Part shown: positions 8,606 to 14,767 of the stretch, piece after piece
Position numbering within the stretch: the stretch's first letter is position 1
Layout: each line of letters opens with the position of its first letter
From: Streptomyces cupreus
GTDB taxonomy: Bacteria; Actinomycetota; Actinomycetes; Streptomycetales; Streptomycetaceae
DNA length: 64,000 nt
Direction: 5' to 3'
NCBI RefSeq assembly: GCF_014257025.1
Contig: NZ_JACMSF010000011.1
Span: 112,397-176,396 of the forward strand
Notes under the pieces: generated by a model
What the model was told of the DNA's origin: nothing
Seen by the model: only the letters and a program-made list of their open reading frames with translations
Database searches by the model: none
Position numbers and translations under genes: made by a program

Positions 8606-9634
8606 TCAGACCTGGCCGGCCTTCTCCAGGGCGGAGCAGCAGGTGTCGACGATCAGGCGGGTCACCACGTACGGGTCGACGTTGGCGTTCGGACGGCGGT
8701 CCTCGATGTAGCCCTTGCCGTCCTTCTCGACCTGCCACGGGATGCGGACCGAGGCACCACGGTCGGAGACGCCGTAGGAGAACTTGTCCCACGGGGCGGT
8801 CTCGTGCAGACCGGTCAGACGGTCGTCGATGCCGGCGCCGTAGTTCTTGACGTGGTCGAGCGGCTTGGAGCCCTCACCGAGCGACTCGCACGCGGTGATG
8901 ATCGCGTCGTAGCCCTCGCGCATCGCCTTGGTGGAGAAGTTGGTGTGGGCGCCGGCGCCGTTCCAGTCGCCCTTGACCGGCTTGGGGTCGAGGGTGGCGG
9001 CGATACCGAAGTCCTCGGCGGTGCGATAGAGCAGCCAGCGGGCCACCCACATCTGGTCGGAGACCTCCAGCGGGGACAGCGGGCCGACCTGGAACTCCCA
9101 CTGGCCGGGCATGACCTCGGCGTTGATGCCGGAGAGGCCCAGACCCGCCTTCAGGCAGTTGTCCAGGTGGGCCTCGACGACGTCACGGCCGAAGATCTCG
9201 TCGGCGCCGACGCCGCAGTAGTAGCCGCCCTGCGGGGCCGGGAAGCCGCCCTTGGGGAAGCCGAGCGGGTAGCCGTCCTTGAAGAACGTGTACTCCTGCT
9301 CGATGCCGAAGATCGGCTCCTGGGAGGCGAACTTCTCGGCGACCTCGACCAGCGCGGCGCGGGTGTTCGTGGGGTGCGGGGTCATGTCGATGTTCAGGAC
9401 CTCGCACAGGACGAGGATGTCGTCGCCGCCGCGGATCGGGTCCGGGCAGGAGAAGACCGGCTTGAGCACGCAGTCCGAGGCGTGGCCCTCGGCCTGGTTC
9501 GTGGAGGACCCGTCGAAGCCCCAGATCGGCAGCTCGGCGCCCTTGGCGTCGTCGCCAAGGATCTTGGTCTTCGAACGCAGCTTGGCCGTCGGCTCGGTGC
9601 CGTCGATCCAGATGTACTCAGCCTTGAAGCTCAC
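8606..9634 (-). CDS. glnII: Glutamine synthetase type II
   Basis: Glutamine synthetase of the eukaryotic-like GSII class, 342 residues. It makes glutamine from glutamate, ammonia and ATP in the cytoplasm. Class markers are visible: the N-terminal YIWIDG, the D-G-S-S-T motif (WGFDGSSTNQ), IFGIEQEYTFF, the ATP-binding region (WNGAGAHTNFSTKAMR) and the C-terminal EDRRPNANVDPY. The short length separates it from GSI (glnA at 18.0-19.4 kb). GTG 9634 is chosen because SFKAEYIWIDG begins the conserved domain and GAAGGA lies upstream. GSII enzymes are not adenylylated; control is transcriptional, here through the GlnR operator upstream. It stands alone, closed by a strong hairpin. Confidence 0.96.
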   Translation of the reverse strand: MSFKAEYIWIDGTEPTAKLRSKTKILGDDAKGAELPIWGFDGSSTNQAEGHASDCVLKPVFSCPDPIRGGDDILVLCEVLNIDMTPHPTNTRAALVEVAEKFASQEPIFGIEQEYTFFKDGYPLGFPKGGFPAPQGGYYCGVGADEIFGRDVVEAHLDNCLKAGLGLSGINAEVMPGQWEFQVGPLSPLEVSDQMWVARWLLYRTAEDFGIAATLDPKPVKGDWNGAGAHTNFSTKAMREGYDAIITACESLGEGSKPLDHVKNYGAGIDDRLTGLHETAPWDKFSYGVSDRGASVRIPWQVEKDGKGYIEDRRPNANVDPYVVTRLIVDTCCSALEKAGQV

Positions 9635-9736
9635 GGGCCACATCCTTCGGGGTGGGTCTCTAGGCGCACTTGCGGGTGCTGCGGCGCTGCGGCACTGGGG
9701 CGCCGCGCTTGATGCCCGCGAGCCTGTCAACAGGCG

Positions 9737-9774
9737 ATTTCCCGGTCATTGCTCGAATGTGAACCCCGTGTTAC
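9737..9774 (-). promoter_or_regulatory. GlnR operator upstream of glnII
   Basis: Read toward glnII, four 5-base boxes with exact 6-base spacers: GTAAC-n6-TTCAC-n6-GCAAT-n6-GAAAT. The known actinomycete GlnR pattern is gTnAC-n6-GaAAC repeated. The first and last boxes fit well, the middle two less so. The periodicity and the position about 100 bases before glnII support the call. The rest of the gap 9635-9966 holds the promoter region and two hairpins. Confidence 0.72.
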
Positions 9775-9885
9775 CTGGTGGTGCTGTGGTGCGACTCACG
9801 CTGTGAGGGCCGGGCGGACGGCGGCGAGGGCGGTCGTGGAGCGTGCGGCCGCCGTCCCCCGGACTCGTATGCGATGAGATTGAGC

Positions 9886-9922
9886 GGCGACCGGCTGCCC
9901 CCCGCGGTAACAGCCGGTCGCC
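9886..9922 (-). terminator. Hairpin after the secreted DPBB-like gene
   Basis: Perfect 12 bp stem (GGCGACCGGCTG with its complement) with a 13-base loop. A second smaller hairpin (GGGGTGCCT / AGGCGCCCC) follows at about 9927-9947. Both lie downstream of the 9967-10632 gene, in the gap before the glnII operator. Confidence 0.6.
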
Positions 9923-9966
9923 CTCAGGGGTGCCTCAGAGGCGCCCCCGAGGCCGGAGCTCGGGGC

Positions 9967-10632
9967 TCACCCCACCTTCTCGATCACGGCCCGGCGGATC
10001 AGGAACTTGCCGGGCTCGCGGACCTGCTCGAAGGCCGCGTTGTTCAGCAGGACACAGGAGCCGGAGACCGAGGTGACCTCCACCGTCGTGGACTTGTTGT
10101 TGTCCAGGTTGGTGACCTTCAGCTTGGTGCCGGCCGGGAACTGGTTGCTGGACGCGGCAGGGGCGCCGCCCTCACCGGAGAGGGTGACGGTGGAGCCGTT
10201 GCAGACCTGCTCCCCGGCCCCAGCCGCAGGCTGCGAGGGCTCGGCGGGCTGGGCCTGCTCCGCCGGCTGTTCCGCCTCTTCCGACTGCGCGGGAGGCGCG
10301 GCGGGCTGTGCGGCCTGGGAGCCCTGAGCCGACTCCCCGACGACGCACCCGGACGCCTCCTGCTGGACCTTGATCTGCTTGATGACCGCCTCGCGGTTGG
10401 CGATGCGGGCCTGCGACTGCGCGTCCGGATTGGCCTTCTGGTCCGCGATGAACCGCTCGTTGTTGCCGAGCGCGGTGGCGAGGCCCTGGCAGACACTCGA
10501 CTCCGCGGCGGTCTTCGGCGGCGCGGCGTTCGAGGTGCTCGCCATGACGAAGGCACCACCGCCCGCCACCGTCGCGGCACTGACGAGCAGCGCGACCTTC
10601 TTCTTCGTACTGAGCGTTCTCCTGCGTGACAT
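9967..10632 (-). CDS. Secreted protein with double-psi-barrel-like C-terminus
   Basis: Exported protein of 221 residues. Arg/Lys-rich N-terminus, hydrophobic core and Ala-rich cleavage area (TSNAAPP, about 30-37) form a signal peptide. A helical segment with a Cys pair (about 45-95) is followed by a Pro/Ala/Glu/Gln linker (about 105-140) and a C-terminal domain with AGTKLKVTNLDNNKSTTVEV and LNNAAFEQVREPGKFLIRRA. That pattern resembles the RlpA/expansin double-psi beta-barrel (N-L-D-N-x-K; A-F; closing strand), but the catalytic Asp of RlpA enzymes is not evident. A cell-wall or peptidoglycan binding role is inference. Confidence 0.75.
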   Translation of the reverse strand: MSRRRTLSTKKKVALLVSAATVAGGGAFVMASTSNAAPPKTAAESSVCQGLATALGNNERFIADQKANPDAQSQARIANREAVIKQIKVQQEASGCVVGESAQGSQAAQPAAPPAQSEEAEQPAEQAQPAEPSQPAAGAGEQVCNGSTVTLSGEGGAPAASSNQFPAGTKLKVTNLDNNKSTTVEVTSVSGSCVLLNNAAFEQVREPGKFLIRRAVIEKVG

Positions 10633-10747
10633 AGCGCCTCCTGCGAGGTGGGGTGCTGTTCGCCGCTATGTACGAGATACCGAACGAAGTTACTCAGGCG
10701 TCACACAAGATATCCAAGTAACCTACGTCACATGGGAGTTGAGGCGT

Positions 10748-11686
10748 TCAGTCGTCCCCGTCCTCGTAGGCCACGACCGTGTCGTTGACGTGCTGAAGCA
10801 GCCCTTGCGTCTGCCGGGTGATCTCCTCCTCGCGTGTCGCGGAGCCGTCGCCCCACTGACCGTTGGCGAACACCACGGACCGCACGGTCATCAGCCGCTC
10901 GAAGACTCCTGACGACCCCGGCGGCACGGTCGGCAGCCCCGCCTCCGGCGGCGGGTCGAGGGAGACGACCTGATAGGTCACCGGGTCCATCGACGCCATC
11001 ATGAACACCCGCGAGGCGTCCTCGGGGCGCTCGAAACTCAGCACGGAGACCGTCACCTGCGAGCGCCGGTCCGCGTCCGTGAACAGGGCCGCGGTCATCC
11101 GCGCGCACGGCTTGCCCTGCTCGATCAGCTCGGCCAGCTCCTGCGTCATCCCGGGCGTGCAGTCCGTGGTGGTCGCCCAGTCGACGCGCTCGTAGGTCGA
11201 ACCGTCCTTGAGTGTCACGGTCTCCTGGGGGAACGCCTGCTCCGGGCTGATGATGGGGCGGGTCAGGAGCGAGGGCAGCGCGCTCGGGGCGTCGGACGGC
11301 ATGCCGACGTCGACGCGGGGAACCGTGGGGGAGGCGGACGGCTCGGAGGTGGTGCTCGGCGTCGAGTCGGAGGCCGCCGCCGGGTCCTCGTCGTCGCCGC
11401 CGGTGAGCAGCAGGGCTCCGGCGACGACGGCCACGGCCAGCACCCCACCCGTCACTCCGGCCGCCACCCGCCGCCCGCGGCGCCGGCGCATCCGTATCCG
11501 CTCCTGCTCGGCTGCCCAGGCGGCATGGGGGTCCGGCTGGCCGGGGTACCGGTAAGGGGTCCCTGGGTACCCGTACGGCGGCTGCCCGTACGGTGCGGGC
11601 TCCGGCTGCCCGTAAGGTGAGGGCTCCGGTTGCCCGTAAGAATTCTGCGGCTGCCCGTACGGCGTTCCATGGTCACCGAGTGTCAT
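10748..11686 (-). CDS. Single-pass membrane protein with PYGQP repeats
   Basis: Protein of 312 residues. The cytoplasmic N-terminus has four or five copies of a Y-G-Q-P-E/P unit, then a basic stretch (MRRRRGRR), one membrane segment at about 74-93 (VAAGVTGGVLAVAVVAGALLL), a Ser/Thr/Pro/Asp linker and an extracytoplasmic domain containing two Cys. Tyr/Pro/Gln-rich cytoplasmic tails followed by one membrane span are common in actinobacterial envelope proteins. No enzyme family is recognised. It follows the DPBB-like gene's upstream region on the same strand but with a 115-base gap, so probably has its own promoter. Confidence 0.75.
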   Translation of the reverse strand: MTLGDHGTPYGQPQNSYGQPEPSPYGQPEPAPYGQPPYGYPGTPYRYPGQPDPHAAWAAEQERIRMRRRRGRRVAAGVTGGVLAVAVVAGALLLTGGDDEDPAAASDSTPSTTSEPSASPTVPRVDVGMPSDAPSALPSLLTRPIISPEQAFPQETVTLKDGSTYERVDWATTTDCTPGMTQELAELIEQGKPCARMTAALFTDADRRSQVTVSVLSFERPEDASRVFMMASMDPVTYQVVSLDPPPEAGLPTVPPGSSGVFERLMTVRSVVFANGQWGDGSATREEEITRQTQGLLQHVNDTVVAYEDGDD

Positions 11687-11760
11687 GGCCGCGGAGGGTA
11701 ACAGCCCGCGGGACCTCCGCTCACGCCGAGCGGCAAACCGTCAACAACCGTATGTGGCCG

Positions 11761-12123
11761 TTACTTTCGGGACAGCGCGTCCCGCACCGCCTCGTCCGTA
11801 CGGGCCACGACCGCGGTGCCGTCCTCCGCGGTGATGATCGGCCGCTGGATCAGCTTGGGATGTGCGGCGAGCGTCGCGATCCACCGCTCCCGGGAGTCCT
11901 CGTCCCGCGCCCACTCCTTCAGCCCGAGCTCCTTGGCCATGGCCTCCTGGGTGCGGGTGATGTCCCACGGTTCGAGCCCGAGCCGGTCGAGTACGGCACG
12001 GATCTCGTCCTCGCTCGGGACGTCCTCCAGGTAGCGGCGGACGGTGTAGTCGGCGCCCTCGGCGTCGAGGAGGGTGAGGGCGCTGCGGCACTTGGAACAG
12101 GCGGGGTTGATCCAGATCTCCAT
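11761..12123 (-). CDS. ArsC/Spx-family reductase
   Basis: Thioredoxin-fold protein of 120 residues in the arsenate reductase (ArsC/Spx/YffB) family. The redox motif is N-P-A-C-S-K-C (Cys9 and Cys12), and the family's RPI segment (KLIQRPIITAED) lies near residue 93. Arsenate reductases of this family use one Cys with glutathione or glutaredoxin; a C-x-x-C pair is more typical of Spx-like or MgsR-like members. No ars genes are adjacent, so arsenate as substrate is unproven. ATG 12123 begins exactly at the first strand (MEIWINPACSKC). Confidence 0.85.
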   Translation of the reverse strand: MEIWINPACSKCRSALTLLDAEGADYTVRRYLEDVPSEDEIRAVLDRLGLEPWDITRTQEAMAKELGLKEWARDEDSRERWIATLAAHPKLIQRPIITAEDGTAVVARTDEAVRDALSRK

Positions 12124-12262
12124 GGCGACAACGGTAAGCGGTGGGGTGGACGTCCCCTCTGTTCGAATTCGTGTCGCCCCAGGAGCCTCTCGCTGATCCG
12201 CTGTGACAGACCGCCAATTACCTTCTCCACCAGGGAGTTTGATGGCGGAGGCGCTCTGCTGA

Positions 12263-12285
12263 TTGTCAGTGGTGGGCAGTAGACT
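12263..12285 (+). promoter_or_regulatory. RecA-NDp / PafBC-type DNA-damage promoter
   Basis: TTGTCAGTGGT-N6-TAGACT, matching the actinobacterial RecA-NDp pattern (TTGTCAGTGGC-N6-TAGggT) in both sequence and spacing. That pattern drives LexA-independent DNA-damage genes through the WYL activators PafB and PafC. It lies about 70 bases before the GTG of the next gene. Confidence 0.72.
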
Positions 12286-12356
12286 GGAAGCAGTGTTCGA
12301 GGGTGTCGCCGGAGCGTCCGGACGGACGGCGCCCTGACCGCGACAGGAGGATGCCT

Positions 12357-12668
12357 GTGCCCGCTGCCGCACTGAAGCCGAAGCCGACCCAGTCCACCGC
12401 CAAGCGCCCGGTCCTGCTGGACCTGCCGTACGCAGCACCGCTGGAGAAGCGCCCGCTGCCCCCGGGCCGCCCCCGCGAGTGGTACGTCACCCACAACCGC
12501 CGCCTCAAGGCCATGCGCCTCGCCATAGCCCTGCTCGACTCGGGCATCTACGTCCCGAACCAGGCCCGCAACGAGACGATCCGCGACACGGCGGAACTGA
12601 TCGGCGTACATCCCCCGTCGGACACGACGTGCCACATGGTGCGAGCGTTCATGCGCTATTCGAGGTGA
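12357..12668 (+). CDS. Small conserved actinobacterial protein, probably DNA-damage inducible
   Basis: Basic cytoplasmic protein of 103 residues, without a membrane segment. A Pro/Lys-rich head leads to RPVLLDLPYAAPLEKRPLPP, then a helical C-terminus (NRRLKAMRLAIALLDSGIY). I do not recognise a function. AGGAGG at 12345-12350 abuts ATG 12351 too closely; GTG 12357 is at the right distance and is taken as the start. The PafBC-type promoter upstream suggests a role in the response to DNA damage, which is inference from regulation only. A hairpin follows directly. Confidence 0.75.
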   Translation: MPAAALKPKPTQSTAKRPVLLDLPYAAPLEKRPLPPGRPREWYVTHNRRLKAMRLAIALLDSGIYVPNQARNETIRDTAELIGVHPPSDTTCHMVRAFMRYSR

Positions 12669-12674
12669 GCGCGA

Positions 12675-12707
12675 TGCCGGGTGCCCTGGGTCACGGGGCG
12701 CCCGGCA
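12675..12707 (+). terminator. Hairpin terminator
   Basis: Stem TGCCGGGTGCCC against GGGCGCCCGGCA (one G-T wobble) with a 9-base loop, just after the stop at 12668. Confidence 0.75.
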
Positions 12708-12714
12708 CGAGACC

Positions 12715-12840
12715 TCAACTCGCCGGCGTCCTCCGAGCCGCCGCGATGGCCTCCCGCAGATGGTCCTCGTCGGCCTTGCTGAGCGAGGTCTGCACCAACT
12801 CGCGGCCGTACGGGGTGAGTTGCGGGATCACCCAGGCCGG
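12715..12840 (-). pseudogene. Possible C-terminal gene remnant
   Basis: Reading right to left, about 41 codons give a protein-like helical sequence ([18 protein letters not shown], then [18 protein letters not shown]) ending in TGA at 12715-12717. No start with a ribosome site is found for a longer protein; GTG 12831 would leave only 38 residues. Upstream in frame the sequence loses protein character and enters the next gene's promoter. It could be the tail of a deleted gene or a real tiny gene; the parent family is not recognised. Confidence 0.35.
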
Positions 12841-12923
12841 TGGAAAAGGGGATGCACGCCGAGTGCCCGGCTCCCTAGCCTGGACTAATCTCAGCCACCC
12901 ACGCCCACGGAGGGGAGGCCGTC

Positions 12924-13199
12924 ATGGGCACCATCGTTCTTTCCGGGACCGTCGTCCTCGTCGTGATGGGATTCGGAAACCCTCTCTACTGGCTCGCCGC
13001 CGTCGCCGTGCTCTTCCTGTACGTGCAGTACGGGCGGGACGCGTCGCCGACCCCCAAGTCGGGCGGCGGATCCGGCACGATGCCGTCGGACTACCGCGCC
13101 TACCGGGACCGCCGCGACACACAGGCCAAGTGGGAGCGCCGCTACCGCCGCGAGCGCCCCATGGAGGCCCGCCGCCAGGACCGCGGTCGTAACCGATGA
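12924..13199 (+). CDS. Small membrane protein
   Basis: Protein of 91 residues with two adjoining hydrophobic stretches (about 2-16 and 20-36: TIVLSGTVVLVVMGF and YWLAAVAVLFLYVQYG) and a very basic C-terminal tail (RDRRDTQAKWERRYRRERP). GGGAGG lies at correct spacing before the ATG. Function unknown. It converges on the pspAB-htpX pair with only 7 bases between stops. Confidence 0.75.
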   Translation: MGTIVLSGTVVLVVMGFGNPLYWLAAVAVLFLYVQYGRDASPTPKSGGGSGTMPSDYRAYRDRRDTQAKWERRYRRERPMEARRQDRGRNR

Positions 13200-13206
13200 G
13201 CGGGGG

Positions 13207-13794
13207 TCACAGGCCGGGGGCGCCCCACACCGGGAACCAGCGGGTGAGGTCCTCCTCCAGTCGCAGGTCGTTTCCCAGCGTTGCCCTCACCCTGAGTTCG
13301 AGCGCGTTGTCGCGCCGCTGCGCCTCGCCGGGCAGCGGCGCGAAGGGGTAGAAGGTGCCGCGCTTGTAGAGGTAGACCAGGGCCAGCGCGCGGTCCTCGG
13401 CCGGGTTGCGGAAGCCCGCGAGGGAGCACAGCAGCTGCGGGCCGAAGCCGTTGACCTCCATGGAACTGTTCACCGCGTGCAGATCGTTGACCAGCTGGGG
13501 GAGCTGGTCGGGGGTGCGCTCGGAGACCAGCCAGGAGTAGCCGTAGTCGTCCCGCGTCAGCCGTACGGGCGGTCCGTCGCGCTCGGCGTCCGCGTCCAGC
13601 AGCGCCTGGACCTCGCGGTGCGTCTGCTCGAAGACGGCGCCCTCGACGGTGGCGAAGCAGACGGCCCCGCTCCCGGTCGGGACGAACCCGGTGGCCGCCT
13701 CCAGGGTGATGGCCGCCGACGGCAACCCGAAGAGCCGGTCCAGATCGGGCGCGACCGGTTTCGTACGGCCGAGCAGGATGTCCAGCAGTCCCAT
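13207..13794 (-). CDS. pspAB: PspA-associated protein PspAB
   Basis: Protein of 195 residues beginning MGLLDILLGRTKPVAPDLDRLFGLPSAA-like (MGLLDILLGRTKP, then DLDRLFGLPSA) and containing DYGYSWLV and GFRNPAEDRALALVYLYKRG, recognised as the actinobacterial PspAB family. These cytoplasmic proteins accompany HtpX and are named for co-occurrence with PspA membrane-stress proteins; their biochemical role is not established. ATG 13794 lies 2 bases after the htpX stop (TGAGCATG) and has GGAGG upstream, so the two are translationally coupled. The pspA-pspAA genes of this genome are 37 kb away. Confidence 0.85.
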   Translation of the reverse strand: MGLLDILLGRTKPVAPDLDRLFGLPSAAITLEAATGFVPTGSGAVCFATVEGAVFEQTHREVQALLDADAERDGPPVRLTRDDYGYSWLVSERTPDQLPQLVNDLHAVNSSMEVNGFGPQLLCSLAGFRNPAEDRALALVYLYKRGTFYPFAPLPGEAQRRDNALELRVRATLGNDLRLEEDLTRWFPVWGAPGL

Positions 13795-13796
13795 GC

Positions 13797-14714
13797 TCAC
13801 GCCCCTCCGGGAGCCGCCGCCTCACCCAACTCGGCGGAGATCCGCCCCAGTTGATCGAGGCGCTGCTCCAGGCTCGGGTGGGTGGAGAAGAGCTGCGCGA
13901 TACCGGGCTCGCGGCCGAGCGCCGGGGTGAAGTAGAAGGCGTTGAAGGCCTGTGCCGTCCGCAGGTCCTTGGTCGGGATGCGGGCGATGTCCCCGGACAC
14001 CTTGGTGAGCGCGGAGGCCAGCGCCGAGGGCCGCCCGGTGAGCAGCGCCGCCGCCCGGTCCGCCGCCAGCTCCCGGTACCGGGACAGGGCCCGGATGAGC
14101 AGGAAGCTGATCGCGTACACGGCCGCCGACACCCCCATGACGGCGGCGAAGACCACGGCGGTGTTCTGATCGCGGCGCCCACCGCCGAAGAGCTGCGAGT
14201 AGAAGGCGAACCGGACGATCAGCCCGGCGATCACCCCGAGGAACGACGCGATCGTGATCACGGCCACGTCCTTGTGCGCCACATGCGACAGCTCGTGCGC
14301 CAGCACACCCTCCAGCTCCTGCGGCTGAAGGCGCCGCAGCAGCCCCGTGGTCACACACACCACGGCATGATCGGGATTGCGCCCGGTCGCGAACGCGTTG
14401 GGCATGTCCATATCGGATACGGCGACCACCGGCTTGGGCATGTCGGCCAGCGTGCTCAGCCGGTCGACCACGCCGTGCAGCTCGGGATACTCCTCCCGCT
14501 CCACGACCCGCCCACGCATCGCGAACAGCGCGACCCGGTCGGAGAACCAGTACTGCGCCCCGAGGAACCCCGCGGCGACCACCACGACCAGCACCCAGGA
14601 CTTCAGCAACACGATCAGGGCGCCCACGAAGACCACGTACAGCAGTCCCAGCAGGAACAGGGTGACGCCCATACGGGCGGTCAGCCCCCGATCGCTCCGG
14701 AAGCGGCTCTGCAT
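13797..14714 (-). CDS. htpX: Membrane zinc metalloprotease HtpX
   Basis: M48-family protease of 305 residues for quality control of membrane proteins. Two N-terminal membrane segments (about 16-38 and 39-55), the zinc-binding HELSH at 140-144, further hydrophobic segments at about 150-168 and 186-208, and the third ligand in ELAAD at 215-219. Length and order fit HtpX. ATG 14714 precedes the basic lead MQSRFRSDRG and follows a GTGAGG ribosome site. It forms a two-gene unit with pspAB. HtpX homologues are induced by envelope stress; no specific operator is seen. Confidence 0.93.
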   Translation of the reverse strand: MQSRFRSDRGLTARMGVTLFLLGLLYVVFVGALIVLLKSWVLVVVVAAGFLGAQYWFSDRVALFAMRGRVVEREEYPELHGVVDRLSTLADMPKPVVAVSDMDMPNAFATGRNPDHAVVCVTTGLLRRLQPQELEGVLAHELSHVAHKDVAVITIASFLGVIAGLIVRFAFYSQLFGGGRRDQNTAVVFAAVMGVSAAVYAISFLLIRALSRYRELAADRAAALLTGRPSALASALTKVSGDIARIPTKDLRTAQAFNAFYFTPALGREPGIAQLFSTHPSLEQRLDQLGRISAELGEAAAPGGA

Positions 14715-14767
14715 CTGCCTCACCCCGCAGTCAGGCACTCGTCCCACTGCCAGTGTGCACCTGGGCG

